This document shows positions 53,100 through 64,000 of a DNA stretch of 64,000 bases, piece by piece; the first letter of the stretch is position 1; every line of letters starts with the position of its first letter. A program made the position numbers and the translations under genes. Below the pieces are notes generated by a model. That model had not been told where the DNA came from. It worked only from the letters and a program-made list of their open reading frames with translations, and did not search any database. Source of the stretch: Gammaproteobacteria bacterium (lineage in GTDB: Bacteria; Pseudomonadota; Gammaproteobacteria; JABCZS01); the NCBI GenBank assembly GCA_021773275.1, contig JAJFKJ010000030.1, positions 79,580 through 143,579 on the forward strand, given 5' to 3'.

Positions 53100-54486
53100 C
53101 TTTACCCTTTGAAGCTTTCATCGCTTGTCCTACAAAAAAGCCAAATAGTTTATCTTTGCCACTACGGTAGTCTGCAAGTTGCTCTGGGAACTGCGTAATA
53201 ATTTCATCTACCATTTTTTCAATTTCGGCAGTATCAGTAACTTGTTTTAGACCCTTAGCCTCGATAATTTCATCAGGTGTTCCTTCGCCATTGAACATTG
53301 TTTCAAAAACTGTTTTGGCGATTTTAGTAGAAATTGTTTTATCAATGATGCGAGCAACTAATGTGCCAATATGTTCTGCTGGGATAGGGCACTGCGTGAT
53401 ATCTAAGCTTGCTTTGTTCAAAGCACCCAATAATTCACCGATTACCCAGTTGGCAACCAGCTGGCCATGTTCAGGTGCGGCTTTTAAGCCAGTCTCGAAG
53501 TAATCCGCCAGCGCTTTATTACTAACTAAAGTTGTTGCAGTGTCAGTGGAAAGATGTAAGTCATCGACAAAACGTTGTTGTTTTTCTGCTGGGAGTTCAG
53601 GTAAAGTGCTTTTTATTTGCCTGATTTGTTCGGCAGTCACCCGTACCGGTAAAAGGTCTGGATCCGGAAAATAGCGATAATCATTGGCATCTTCTTTGCT
53701 GCGCATCATTTTGGTTTCGTTAGTGTCAGCATTAAATAAGCGTGTTTCCTGCATAATAACGCCGCCAGATTCAATGACTTCGATCTGCCGTTCAATTTCA
53801 TAATTGATGGCACGTTCAACAAAGCGGAATGAGTTTAGGTTTTTAGTTTCGGTGCGGGTGCCGAATTTTTCTTGGCCTTTCGGGCGCACAGAAACGTTGG
53901 CGTCACAACGGAATGAACCCTCTTGCATATTGCCATCACAGATATTGATGTAACGTACAAGGTTATGCAGGGTTTTTAAATAAGCCACGGCTTCTTTAGC
54001 AGTACGAATATCTGGTTCAGACACAATTTCCAATAAAGGTATGCCAGCACGGTTCAGATCGATGCCAGACAAGCCTTGGAAGTCCTCATGCAATGACTTC
54101 CCAGCATCTTCTTCTAGATGTGCGCGAGTGACGCCGATGCGCCTTGAGCGGCCATCTTCAAGTGTAATATCGAGGTGCCCCACGCCAACGATTGGCAATT
54201 CAAATTGACTGATTTGGTAGCCTTTGGGTAAGTCAGGGTAAAAGTAGTTTTTGCGCGCAAAAACAGATTGATCGTTAATTTGTGCGCCGATTGCCACACC
54301 AAACGTGATGGCTTTATGTACGGCTTCCATATTTAATACCGGTAGTACGCCTGGCAATCCAATATCAATATCGCAAATTTGTGTATTTGGCATGGCTCCA
54401 TAATTTGTTGCGCTGCCAGAAAATATTTTTGATTTTGTATTGAGTTGTGCATGGACTTCGAGTCCGATCACCGCTTCCCATTCCAT
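53050..54486 (-). CDS. gatB: Asp/Glu-tRNA amidotransferase subunit B
   Basis: 478 residues. IGLEVHAQL at the start, [15 protein letters not shown] and [22 protein letters not shown] blocks and a C-terminal YqeY-type tail are the GatB set. It activates the Glu or Asp on mischarged tRNA for amidation by GatA. Third gene of gatC-gatA-gatB, one base after gatA. Confidence 0.97.
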   Translation of the reverse strand: MEWEAVIGLEVHAQLNTKSKIFSGSATNYGAMPNTQICDIDIGLPGVLPVLNMEAVHKAITFGVAIGAQINDQSVFARKNYFYPDLPKGYQISQFELPIVGVGHLDITLEDGRSRRIGVTRAHLEEDAGKSLHEDFQGLSGIDLNRAGIPLLEIVSEPDIRTAKEAVAYLKTLHNLVRYINICDGNMQEGSFRCDANVSVRPKGQEKFGTRTETKNLNSFRFVERAINYEIERQIEVIESGGVIMQETRLFNADTNETKMMRSKEDANDYRYFPDPDLLPVRVTAEQIRQIKSTLPELPAEKQQRFVDDLHLSTDTATTLVSNKALADYFETGLKAAPEHGQLVANWVIGELLGALNKASLDITQCPIPAEHIGTLVARIIDKTISTKIAKTVFETMFNGEGTPDEIIEAKGLKQVTDTAEIEKMVDEIITQFPEQLADYRSGKDKLFGFFVGQAMKASKGKANPAQLNEILKTKLQN

Positions 54487-54487
54487 A

Positions 54488-55945
54488 TCAGTTTGCCTCT
54501 ATTTGTGGTGCTTGTTTATGCCAATCTGTGTGTTGCTGTAATTGATGTGCAATATTTAATAAGCGTGCTTCTTGTAATCTTGGGCCAATTAGCTGGCAAC
54601 CCACCGGGAGATTATTGATTTGTCCGCATGGTATTGAAATGCCAGGTAGCCCCGCCAGGTTTACAGCTGTTGTGTAAATATCGGATAAATATAAGCTGAT
54701 TGGATCATCAGATTTTTCTCCGATTTTAAATGCGGGCGTTGGCGTCGTTGGGCCAAGAATGGCATCTACTTCTGTAAAAGCATTTTCAAAATCGTTGTGA
54801 ATAAGTCGTCGTATCTTTAAAGCTTTAAGATAATAGGCATCGTAGTAGCCAGCTGATAAAGCGTAGGTGCCAATCATAATGCGTCTTTTAACTTCTGTTC
54901 CAAAACCTTCAGCGCGTGAACGCTCATACAAGTCTTTTAAGGATTTGGGGTTTTCGCATCGATGGCCAAAACGTACGCCATCAAAGCGTGATAAATTTGA
55001 TGAACACTCTGCTGGTGCAATGATATAATAAGCAGGAATGGAAAGTGCTGTTGCTTGCAAGGATATTTCTTTAAAGTTGATCCCAAGTTTTGTAAGTTCG
55101 TTTTTGACAGCATCAATTTGTTTTGCCATTTCAGGGCTTAGCCGCTCGTCAAAAAATTCTTTTGGTAGGCCAATAGTCATGCCCTTTAAATCTTTGTTCA
55201 AAGTAGCTGTAAAGTCAGGCGTGTCAACATCAAGACTAGTGGAGTCTCTTTCGTCAAAACCGGCCATTACGTTTAGCATCAGCGCTGCGTCTTCAGCAGT
55301 TTGCGTCATTGGGCCACCCTGGTCGAGGCTGGAAGCAAACGCTACCATTCCGTAACGAGAAACACGTCCATAGGTGGGTTTTAAACCTGTGATGCCACAA
55401 AGTGCGGCAGGTTGGCGGATTGAACCACCTGTGTCAGTGCCTGTTGCACCGGGTGTTAAGCGCGCTGCAACTGCCGCAGCAGAGCCACCTGAGCTACCGC
55501 CAGGCACAGTATTTTCTTGCCATGGGTTTACCACTGGACCGTAAAAACTATTTTCATTTGATGAGCCCATGGCAAATTCATCCATGTTAGTTTTGCCTAA
55601 CATGACACAGCCAGCGTTATTGAATTTTTTAACAACGGTAGCATCGTAAGGTGAAATAAAATTGTCGAGCATTTTCGAACCGCAGCTTGTTTTAATGCCC
55701 TGGGTACAAAAAATATCTTTTTGTGCGATAGGCACACCGGTTAATGGGCCGGCTTTTCCTTCGGCACGTGCGGCATCCGCAGCTTGCGCTTGAGCTAAGG
55801 CATGGTCTGCCGTGACTGTAATGAAACTGTTGAACTTTGCATCAAGATTTTTAATGCGATCTAAAAAATGCTGCGTGACCTCAACGCTGGAATAATTTTT
55901 TGCCTCTAGGTCGCGGGCAATTTCAGCTAACGTTTTATTGTGCAT
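54488..55945 (-). CDS. gatA: Asp/Glu-tRNA amidotransferase subunit A
   Basis: 485 residues from the ATG at 55945; an ATG further upstream would overlap gatC. The amidase Ser-Ser-Lys triad is visible in PIAQKDIF and [11 protein letters not shown]. It releases ammonia from glutamine for transfer to tRNA. gatC ends 4 bases upstream. Confidence 0.97.
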   Translation of the reverse strand: MHNKTLAEIARDLEAKNYSSVEVTQHFLDRIKNLDAKFNSFITVTADHALAQAQAADAARAEGKAGPLTGVPIAQKDIFCTQGIKTSCGSKMLDNFISPYDATVVKKFNNAGCVMLGKTNMDEFAMGSSNENSFYGPVVNPWQENTVPGGSSGGSAAAVAARLTPGATGTDTGGSIRQPAALCGITGLKPTYGRVSRYGMVAFASSLDQGGPMTQTAEDAALMLNVMAGFDERDSTSLDVDTPDFTATLNKDLKGMTIGLPKEFFDERLSPEMAKQIDAVKNELTKLGINFKEISLQATALSIPAYYIIAPAECSSNLSRFDGVRFGHRCENPKSLKDLYERSRAEGFGTEVKRRIMIGTYALSAGYYDAYYLKALKIRRLIHNDFENAFTEVDAILGPTTPTPAFKIGEKSDDPISLYLSDIYTTAVNLAGLPGISIPCGQINNLPVGCQLIGPRLQEARLLNIAHQLQQHTDWHKQAPQIEAN

Positions 55946-55947
55946 AA

Positions 55948-57423
<1,476 letters not shown>

Positions 57424-57439
57424 TTGAGGGAGATTTATT

Positions 57440-58327
57440 ATTCGTGGTTTATTCCGACATAGTAAGGTTGCAATTACCCGATTAGTGGTGTTTTCGATAG
57501 TTTCTGTTACCTTGATGGTGTTAGATTACCGTCAGCAGCATTTAAGCCGTGTGCGCGACGGGCTTAGCCTTGCGGTGCTTCCAATACAATATGCAGTTGA
57601 TATTCCGCAAGGAATTTATCGAGGCGTTTCTTTACGGTTCGTTTCTAGGCAGGGTTTAATTACCCAAAATACTGAACTAAAAGATGAAGTTTTGCAGTTA
57701 GAGCAACGCATGCAAAAACTGCTTGCCCTTGAAGCAGAAAACAATCGATTAAAAAGTTTACTGCAAACATCTGCACGTCCGGGTGATAAAGTTGCGATGG
57801 TTGAAATCATGCGTATTGCAGTTGACCCCTATGCCCATCGTGCAATGATTAACCGAGGGCGTTCTGACGATGTTTATGAAGGCCAGCCTGTTATTGATGC
57901 TGCAGGTATTCTTGGCCAAGTGGTTCGTGTCGGGCCAAAAACCAGTATGATTTTATTACTTACAGATAAGCAACATGCAATTCCTGTGCAATCGCAGCGC
58001 AGTGGTGCACGTGCTTTAGCAGCAGGCTCTGGCGATTATGATTTGCTTTATTTAAACCACGTTACTGCAACCACAGATTTTAAAGTGGGGGATAAATTAA
58101 TTAGCTCAGGTTTGGGGCTACGCTTCCCGAAAGGTTACCCGGTCGGTGAGGTGATAGACGTAACAATCGATTCAGGGGATAAATTTGCTACGGTAAAAGT
58201 AAAGCCTTACGCACAAGCCGACGCGGTGAGTGAATTATTATTGATTTGGCCAGAAGGGCAGTGGGGCCAGGTAATCACTCAACAACAATACGATCAAGAG
58301 CCAAATATTGAGGAACCTGCTTCATGA
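57440..58327 (+). CDS. mreC: Rod shape-determining protein MreC (apparent ATT start)
   Basis: About 295 residues if it starts at the ATT at 57440, which lies about 7 bases after GGGAG and gives the expected MreC N-terminus (xRGLFRHSKVAITRLVVFSIV, cytoplasmic arginines before the single membrane helix). The first conventional codon in frame, GTG at 57485, has no ribosome site and would cut off the cytoplasmic part. The coiled coil at about 70-105 and the beta-domain are normal. It links MreB to periplasmic synthases. Confidence 0.93.
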   Translation: MRGLFRHSKVAITRLVVFSIVSVTLMVLDYRQQHLSRVRDGLSLAVLPIQYAVDIPQGIYRGVSLRFVSRQGLITQNTELKDEVLQLEQRMQKLLALEAENNRLKSLLQTSARPGDKVAMVEIMRIAVDPYAHRAMINRGRSDDVYEGQPVIDAAGILGQVVRVGPKTSMILLLTDKQHAIPVQSQRSGARALAAGSGDYDLLYLNHVTATTDFKVGDKLISSGLGLRFPKGYPVGEVIDVTIDSGDKFATVKVKPYAQADAVSELLLIWPEGQWGQVITQQQYDQEPNIEEPAS

Positions 58328-58797
58328 CCGTAGCAAAAAGTAAAAAAACATTTATTTTTGTCAGTTTTTTTATTGCATTGGTATTGTTGATAGTGCCTTT
58401 GCCTAAAGCCCTTGTTTCGTTGAGGCCAGACTTTGCGTTACTAGTGCTTGTGTATTGGGTGCTTTATGTCCCTGAGCGCGTAGGTATCGCAACAGGGTTT
58501 ATAGTCGGAATATTATTAGATGTTCTGCAGGGCGGCTTGCTAGGCCAGTATGCTTTAAGTTTTACAGTAGTTGCTTATGTGGTTTATCAATTGCAGGCAC
58601 GCTTACGCATGTTTCCGATATTTCAGCAAATGCTGAGTGTGCTGATTTTTGCTGGTCTTGTTCAAGTAGTTTCCATGTGGACACATTACTTTACAGGTGA
58701 ACCCATGGCGTATGCGTTGCAGTGGTTGTCTGTGGTAACCACGGCCTTGTTCTGGCCGCCTGTTGCAAAACTATTGGATTTTTCCCGAAATGTCTGA
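58324..58797 (+). CDS. mreD: Rod shape-determining protein MreD
   Basis: 157 residues with five or so hydrophobic helices, including the RPDFALLVLVYWVLYVPERVGIATGFIVGILLDVLQGGLLGQYAL block typical of MreD. Start overlaps the mreC stop (ATGA) and its end overlaps the rng start by 8 bases. Confidence 0.93.
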   Translation: MTVAKSKKTFIFVSFFIALVLLIVPLPKALVSLRPDFALLVLVYWVLYVPERVGIATGFIVGILLDVLQGGLLGQYALSFTVVAYVVYQLQARLRMFPIFQQMLSVLIFAGLVQVVSMWTHYFTGEPMAYALQWLSVVTTALFWPPVAKLLDFSRNV

Positions 58798-60235
58798 AGA
58801 AATTTTAATAAATGCAAGCACAGAAGAAAAACGTGTTGCTGTTGTAGAAAATGGTATTTTACAAGAGCTATATATTGAGCGTGGCGAGCATCGAGGTCTG
58901 GTGGGTAATATTTACAAAGGCAAAGTTGAGCGTGTTTTGCCGGGCATGCAAGCTGCTTTTGTTAATATTGGCTTAAAGCGTTCAGGGTTTATCCATACAT
59001 CCGATATGGCATCTTTTTCCGAAGACACAGATTTAGAAATTTCAAAGCTTGTACGTCAAGGTCAAGATATCCTTGTGCAAGTGGTGAAAGATCCTTTAGG
59101 CTCAAAAGGAGCACGCCTGACTACGCGCATTGCTCTGCCATCACGTTACTTGATCTACATGCCAGATTTGCTTGGCATAAATGTATCACAGCGAATAAGC
59201 TCGAGCGCAGAACGTGAGCGATTGCAGGACTTGTTATTAAAAAGCGGCGCTCTGGAAAGCGAAGGTTTTATTATAAGAACTAATGCAGAAGGCGTCGACG
59301 ATGTTGATTTTGAGGCGGATGTGAAATTTTTGCGCAAGCTGTGGCAAGTCGTACAAGACCGCGTCAGAAAAGTAAAGTGTGGAAATGCTGTTTATGAAGA
59401 CTTGCCCTTGTCGGTGCGAGCACTTCGTGATCAGGTAAGCTTTAATGTTGAGCGCATTCGGATCGATGACAAAGCAAGTTACCACCGGCTGCAAACATTT
59501 GTAAAAGAATTTATGCCAAACTTAAAAGGCCGAATAGAGTATTTTAATGACAAAAAGCCTATTTTTGATTTGTATGCCATCGAAGATGAAATAAGCAAGG
59601 CTTTGAATCCTAAAGTTGTGCTCAAATCTGGAGGCTATTTATTGATAGAGCAGACAGAAGCAATGATAACTGTCGATGTTAATACAGGTGGATTTGTAGG
59701 TGCGCGAAACTTGAATGAAACAGTATTCAAGACAAACCTTGAGGCAGCGCAGGCAATTGCACGGCAACTGCGTTTACGCAATCTGGGTGGTATTATTGTT
59801 ATCGACTTTATAGATATGCCTGAAGCAGCACATCAGAAGCAGGTTTTACAAGCAATGGAAAAAGCCTTAGAGCGAGACCCAATGAAGACAAAAGTACATG
59901 GTTTTTCAAGGCTCGGCTTAGTTGAAATGACGCGTAAGCGCACACGTGAAAGCCTGCAACATATACTTTGTGACCCGTGCGAAACATGTTCTGGCACAGG
60001 CTTTATGAAACATACAGAAACAGTTTGCTACGATATTTTCCGCGAGATCACACGTAATGTCAGCGCATACGAACCTAGGAACTATATTGTGTTGGCAGGT
60101 CAACCAGTAATTGAACGAATGCTTAATGAAGAGTCAATTACTATAGCAGAATTTGAATTGAAAACAGGTAGCCAAATAAAGTTACAAACAGAAACATTGT
60201 ATTTCCCAGACCAATTTGATGTTGTAATGTTATGA
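58790..60235 (+). CDS. rng: Ribonuclease G
   Basis: 481 residues from the ATG at 58790 (an upstream GTG at 58763 would extend into mreD). S1 domain (GNIYKGKVERVLPGMQAAFVNIG), the catalytic Asp-containing TVDVNTGGFVG and IVIDFIDM, and the zinc-link CDPCETC of RNase E/G. It trims 16S rRNA 5' ends and degrades mRNA. The mreBCD-rng-yhdP order is that of enteric bacteria. Confidence 0.96.
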   Translation: MSEEILINASTEEKRVAVVENGILQELYIERGEHRGLVGNIYKGKVERVLPGMQAAFVNIGLKRSGFIHTSDMASFSEDTDLEISKLVRQGQDILVQVVKDPLGSKGARLTTRIALPSRYLIYMPDLLGINVSQRISSSAERERLQDLLLKSGALESEGFIIRTNAEGVDDVDFEADVKFLRKLWQVVQDRVRKVKCGNAVYEDLPLSVRALRDQVSFNVERIRIDDKASYHRLQTFVKEFMPNLKGRIEYFNDKKPIFDLYAIEDEISKALNPKVVLKSGGYLLIEQTEAMITVDVNTGGFVGARNLNETVFKTNLEAAQAIARQLRLRNLGGIIVIDFIDMPEAAHQKQVLQAMEKALERDPMKTKVHGFSRLGLVEMTRKRTRESLQHILCDPCETCSGTGFMKHTETVCYDIFREITRNVSAYEPRNYIVLAGQPVIERMLNEESITIAEFELKTGSQIKLQTETLYFPDQFDVVML

Positions 60236-63200
60236 AATTAGATAAAGTTACAAGCGCTTTGAAAAAGTACTTTTGGTTTTTTGTGATAACCATTACGCTT
60301 TTCCTTGCGGTTACTTTAAGTGCTATGCGTATAGCAATGCCCCACCTGGCAACTTATATTCCTGAAGTGGAGGCTGTTCTTAGTGCGCAATTGAATGCAG
60401 AAGTAACCGTGCAAAGGATGGATAGTGGTTGGCAAGGTTTTGGACCAGCAATTCGTTTCGAAGAAGTGGATATTTTTCAACCTGAAACAGGCCTGCTGTT
60501 GGCTAGAGCAAATCATTTAGATGTGCAATTAAATGTATGGGCTAGTATATTGCAGCGGCAGTGGGTTCCAGGACGATTGACCTTAGATGGCTTGGTATTA
60601 ACATTGGTGCGCACCGAAAACAGCTCGCTGAAGATACAAGGTTTTGATGACGTACTTAGCGAGAAAAGCTTTAATATATTTGATTTGGCAAAACGTTTTC
60701 GTCGCGTAGATATTAAAAAAAGTTTTTTTACCATTGATCTACTGCAAGGGGAGCCCATTGATTTAGACTTAAAATATTTTAGTCTATCACCAAGAGGCGG
60801 TGATTATCGACTTGAGGCAGATTTGCGCCATCAAACGAATTCAAGCAGGCTTAACATCATTGCTGATTTGCAAGGGGAGATAACGAAACCTAAACAATTA
60901 GAGGTTGATGGATACATAAGTTTAAAAAGTATTACTTATGATGGACGCTTTATGCATTTTGCCTTGGATAATATAAAGCCAGAGCGAGGCACCTTGAATT
61001 TGAGCACATGGTTTAAATGGAAAAAAGGTAAATGGCAGCAGGTGATAGGCGATATTACGCTTACAGATTCCGTCCTGACAAACGGTCTTCAAAGCATGCC
61101 ATTTGCTTTGAGTGCTGGTGTTGCATGGAAACAGCAAGGCAAGGAGCAGTGGCAGTTAATCGGCGACGATATTTCACTGGAAATGAATGGTATCCAAAGC
61201 CCCATCAATACATTCTTGTTGCAGGCAGAGCCAGCCAAACATTTTGATTTAAAGCTCAACGCTATTGCTATTGATGATATTTCTAAATACCTGAATTTCA
61301 GCCAAAAGATGCCTGATGCTTTTTCTGATCTTATGCAAGGTATTCAAGCTAGCGGTGAGCTCGCGGATATTCAACTTACCACAACATTAAAAGAAAACAA
61401 TTTTACAGATTGGCAGCTTGGTTTAAAAGTAAACCACTGGCAACAAAAAAATTATGGAAAAATCCCTTCGCTAAAAAATATTAGCGGGGAGCTGATGCTT
61501 GCCCAGGGGTACGGGCAATTCAATTTCGAGAGCCATAATGTGGTACTTGCTTCAAACGATATATTTTCTCAAGAAATACATCTTGATGCAGTAAATGGAT
61601 TGATTACTTGGCATGATAAAGACGATGTCCTGCAGATAAATGCATCCAAGATTATACTGGACACAGAACACTTCACAGCCACTACTGGTTTTGAAGTGCT
61701 TATGCCGGAAGACTATTCAAAAACAAAAGTAAAATTATTTGCAAACACGGGAGGCCTTAGTACGGACGTTGCATTGACTTATGTTCCCGTGGGTATATTG
61801 CCTCCCAAAGTTGTGGCCTGGCTGTATGCAAGCGTTGAGCGCGGTAACATTGCGGATGTTAGCGTTATCTTGGATGGCCCGGTAATGGAGTTTCCGTTTA
61901 GAGAAAATCAGGGCCAGCTTGAAATTAGAATTTCTGGCGGTGATTTAGATCTTACTTATCATAAAGATTGGCCCATGCTGCAAGATTTGTCCGGTGAAGT
62001 TGTTATCGATACCAAGACTGTGCAAGCATACCTTGACTCTGGTTATTTTTATCACTCTGAAATAGAGCAAGCTAAAGTGTTGGTCAAGCTAGCGCCAATA
62101 ACTGAACCACTCTACCTAACGGCTTCAGGTATCGCAGTGGGCCCTGCATCCGATTTAGTGCATTTCTTAGAGCGTTCACCGCTGCTACCAAGAATGCAAG
62201 CAACGTTTGATCAGGTAGATATTGAAGGTTCGTTACACCTGGATCTGGATTTAAAAGTTCCACTACGTGCACTCACACCAGAACAAAAAAACTTTAATGT
62301 TTCAGGCGTAGCGACTTTGGATCGTGGCGAGGTGCAATTAAAAAACTGGGACTTGGCATTTTCCGATGTCGAAGGTTCATTAAGCTTCACTGAAAAGATG
62401 TTATCCGCAACCGAGATTAACGGTATGCTGCTAGGAAAACCTGCACGTTTAGACGTAAGGCCAGTACAATATGATAGCGGCTACCAAATGAATTGGCTGT
62501 TGACATCAACATTTACGCCTGAACTGCTTAACGAGCGTTTCCCGAATGATTTGTGGGTTTTGTTATCAGGGGAGACTGATTACTCTGCACAGTTTCATAC
62601 CTATATCCCTAAACTTGATAAGCCCTTGCAGCTGGAAATTTTAACTGATTTAACAGGTATGCAGATCAATACGCCTGCACCTTTAGGCAAAGAAAAAGAA
62701 GAGGCTGTTGATATGCGCTTTGCGGGAACACAAGGCGAAGAAAATGCGAGCTTAGCACGATTTGAGTACGGCAAGCTGATTCATGCATTAATTGCTCTGC
62801 AAAAAACCGATAACCGCTATCAGGTTGAGCGAGGCCATGTTGTTTTAGGTGGGGAGGCGCCACAGCACTTGAGTGACCTGGAAGGTCTTGATATTTCCGG
62901 GCAGCTTGAAGAGTTTAGGCTCGACGATTGGTTAACATTCATGAAAGAATATTCACCAACAAAGCAGACAAGCTACCCAGAGTGGCAGAATGCAAAAGTT
63001 TTAATTGATAAATTGCATTATCAAAAATACACACTAAATAACGCTGAGGTTTCGCTGCAGCATGAGCTTGATGCATGGAACTTTGCTATTGATTCCGACG
63101 AGTTGCTTGGAGATATTATTATTCCAGATGCGACACAGAAAAAACCATTGGTTTTTGATATGCAGCGATGCAATTGGCCCGCTTTACGAGGAAGCACCAC

Positions 63201-64000
63201 ACAGATGGAGGACCCCAACAGTATTATAGCATTTGATTTTATATGTCATGATATGAAGATTGGTGAAAGACAATTGGGCTATGTTCGTTTGGCAACAACT
63301 CCGCAAGAAGATGGCGTCTTGTTTTCGCCTATCACAATTAGAAATAATGTCGGCAGTATTGAAGCGACCGGCAGCTGGTTGCACAGCAATGGGAACACTC
63401 AGACGCAATTTACAGGTTCAGCTGCAACCGATGATTTATCGCATACACTTGATAATTTGGGTTTTTCAACAGATATCCGTAATGCCAAAGGTGATTTAGA
63501 GTTTAATTTGGTTTGGCCAGGCACGCCTTTGAATCTTGATAAAGAAAAGCTTACCGGACAGATAGATGCGCATTTGACAAAAGGACGAATTGTAGACGTG
63601 AACCCAGGCTTTGGTCGTATAATCGGTTTGTTTAGTGTGCAAAGCCTGCAGAGACGCTTGCGTCTAGATTTTAGCGATGTATTTAGAGAAGGCTTTAGTT
63701 TCGATAGTTTTAATGGAACTGCGACCATTGCACAAGGAAAAATGTTCACCAAGGATGCAAGACTCAAAGCACCTTCAGCAAATATCGATATTTCTGGGCA
63801 GGCAGGCTTGATAGATCAACAGCTAGATTTTAACATCTACATGAAGGCAAATGTAGACGCTACCATTCCTGCAGCAGCAGTTGCTATTGCCAATCCTATT
63901 GCAGGTGCAGCTGTATGGTTAGCCGGAAAGATGTTTAATCCATTGGGCAGCAGAGCGTATTACCATTATCATGTTAGTGGTACTTGGGAAGAGCCTGAGT
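60232..64000 (+). CDS. yhdP: AsmA-like phospholipid transporter YhdP (3' cut by window edge)
   Basis: Open from the ATG at 60232 (overlapping the rng stop) to the window end, at least 1256 residues. One N-terminal helix (YFWFFVITITLFLAVTLSA) anchors a very long, beta-rich periplasmic part, and the last visible residues (AGKMFNPLGSRAYYHYHVSGTWEEPE) match the end of the E. coli protein (1266 residues), so little is missing. YhdP, with TamB and YdbH, moves phospholipids to the outer membrane. Confidence 0.95.
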   Translation, partial: MKLDKVTSALKKYFWFFVITITLFLAVTLSAMRIAMPHLATYIPEVEAVLSAQLNAEVTVQRMDSGWQGFGPAIRFEEVDIFQPETGLLLARANHLDVQLNVWASILQRQWVPGRLTLDGLVLTLVRTENSSLKIQGFDDVLSEKSFNIFDLAKRFRRVDIKKSFFTIDLLQGEPIDLDLKYFSLSPRGGDYRLEADLRHQTNSSRLNIIADLQGEITKPKQLEVDGYISLKSITYDGRFMHFALDNIKPERGTLNLSTWFKWKKGKWQQVIGDITLTDSVLTNGLQSMPFALSAGVAWKQQGKEQWQLIGDDISLEMNGIQSPINTFLLQAEPAKHFDLKLNAIAIDDISKYLNFSQKMPDAFSDLMQGIQASGELADIQLTTTLKENNFTDWQLGLKVNHWQQKNYGKIPSLKNISGELMLAQGYGQFNFESHNVVLASNDIFSQEIHLDAVNGLITWHDKDDVLQINASKIILDTEHFTATTGFEVLMPEDYSKTKVKLFANTGGLSTDVALTYVPVGILPPKVVAWLYASVERGNIADVSVILDGPVMEFPFRENQGQLEIRISGGDLDLTYHKDWPMLQDLSGEVVIDTKTVQAYLDSGYFYHSEIEQAKVLVKLAPITEPLYLTASGIAVGPASDLVHFLERSPLLPRMQATFDQVDIEGSLHLDLDLKVPLRALTPEQKNFNVSGVATLDRGEVQLKNWDLAFSDVEGSLSFTEKMLSATEINGMLLGKPARLDVRPVQYDSGYQMNWLLTSTFTPELLNERFPNDLWVLLSGETDYSAQFHTYIPKLDKPLQLEILTDLTGMQINTPAPLGKEKEEAVDMRFAGTQGEENASLARFEYGKLIHALIALQKTDNRYQVERGHVVLGGEAPQHLSDLEGLDISGQLEEFRLDDWLTFMKEYSPTKQTSYPEWQNAKVLIDKLHYQKYTLNNAEVSLQHELDAWNFAIDSDELLGDIIIPDATQKKPLVFDMQRCNWPALRGSTTQMEDPNSIIAFDFICHDMKIGERQLGYVRLATTPQEDGVLFSPITIRNNVGSIEATGSWLHSNGNTQTQFTGSAATDDLSHTLDNLGFSTDIRNAKGDLEFNLVWPGTPLNLDKEKLTGQIDAHLTKGRIVDVNPGFGRIIGLFSVQSLQRRLRLDFSDVFREGFSFDSFNGTATIAQGKMFTKDARLKAPSANIDISGQAGLIDQQLDFNIYMKANVDATIPAAAVAIANPIAGAAVWLAGKMFNPLGSRAYYHYHVSGTWEEPE

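Overview
The window looks like the chromosome of a moderately AT-rich gammaproteobacterium, most likely a member of the Legionellales (Coxiella/Legionella/Berkiella-like). This is judged from the housekeeping gene order, the kind of effector-like proteins present and the Lqs-like signalling genes, not from a database search. It splits at an elongator tRNA-Met gene (33943-34019, minus). Everything left of the tRNA 3' end reads as a conjugative element whose left end lies outside the window. Everything right of it is ordinary chromosome with a few lineage-specific genes.

Conjugative element (1 to about 33.95 kb). A truncated F-type traG enters from the left edge. It is followed by three small membrane-protein genes in the position where F-like systems carry entry exclusion. 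On the other strand lie a large zinc-hook ATPase resembling the RloC/PrrC anticodon nucleases (4014-6605), a MobF relaxase-helicase fused to a Toprim domain (traI, 7017-12788), the coupling protein traD and a ribbon-helix-helix accessory gene. A non-coding stretch full of TGACGGCA-type repeats and a hairpin (about 15.14-15.30 kb) is the best oriT candidate. Next to it, as expected for a leading region, are ardB antirestriction, small unknown genes and a HigBA-type toxin-antitoxin pair.

Cargo (18.3-26 kb) looks like host-interaction or metabolite genes: a leucine-rich-repeat protein with a broken duplicate of its tail, a 584-residue unknown, two membrane proteins, an exported HExxH metalloprotease, a GNAT acetyltransferase, and a protein matching tRNA-dependent cyclodipeptide synthases.

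Signalling block (26.2-32.6 kb): a double-PAS histidine kinase with an LqsR-like response regulator, an XRE repressor divergent from a CheY-like receiver with a near-perfect palindromic operator between them, and two LuxR-type HTH proteins separated by a highly structured non-coding segment. A P4-type tyrosine integrase adjoins the tRNA. Cyclodipeptide synthase plus kinase, regulator and LuxR proteins could form a self-contained cell-density circuit; this is a hypothesis.

Chromosomal part (34-64 kb). Three uncharacterised genes and a DUF378 gene precede ychF. Two tandem paralogues follow, duplicated together with a piece of pth. Then come pth, rplY, prs, tRNA-Gln, ispE, proA, proB, proC, lolB and a TPR lipoprotein on the minus strand. 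Divergently, hemA-prfA-prmC and a Kef-type antiporter run on plus; gatCAB runs on minus; and mreB-mreC-mreD-rng-yhdP run on plus to the window edge, with yhdP cut off. Several intergenic regions hold long palindromes that look like small mobile or structural repeats.
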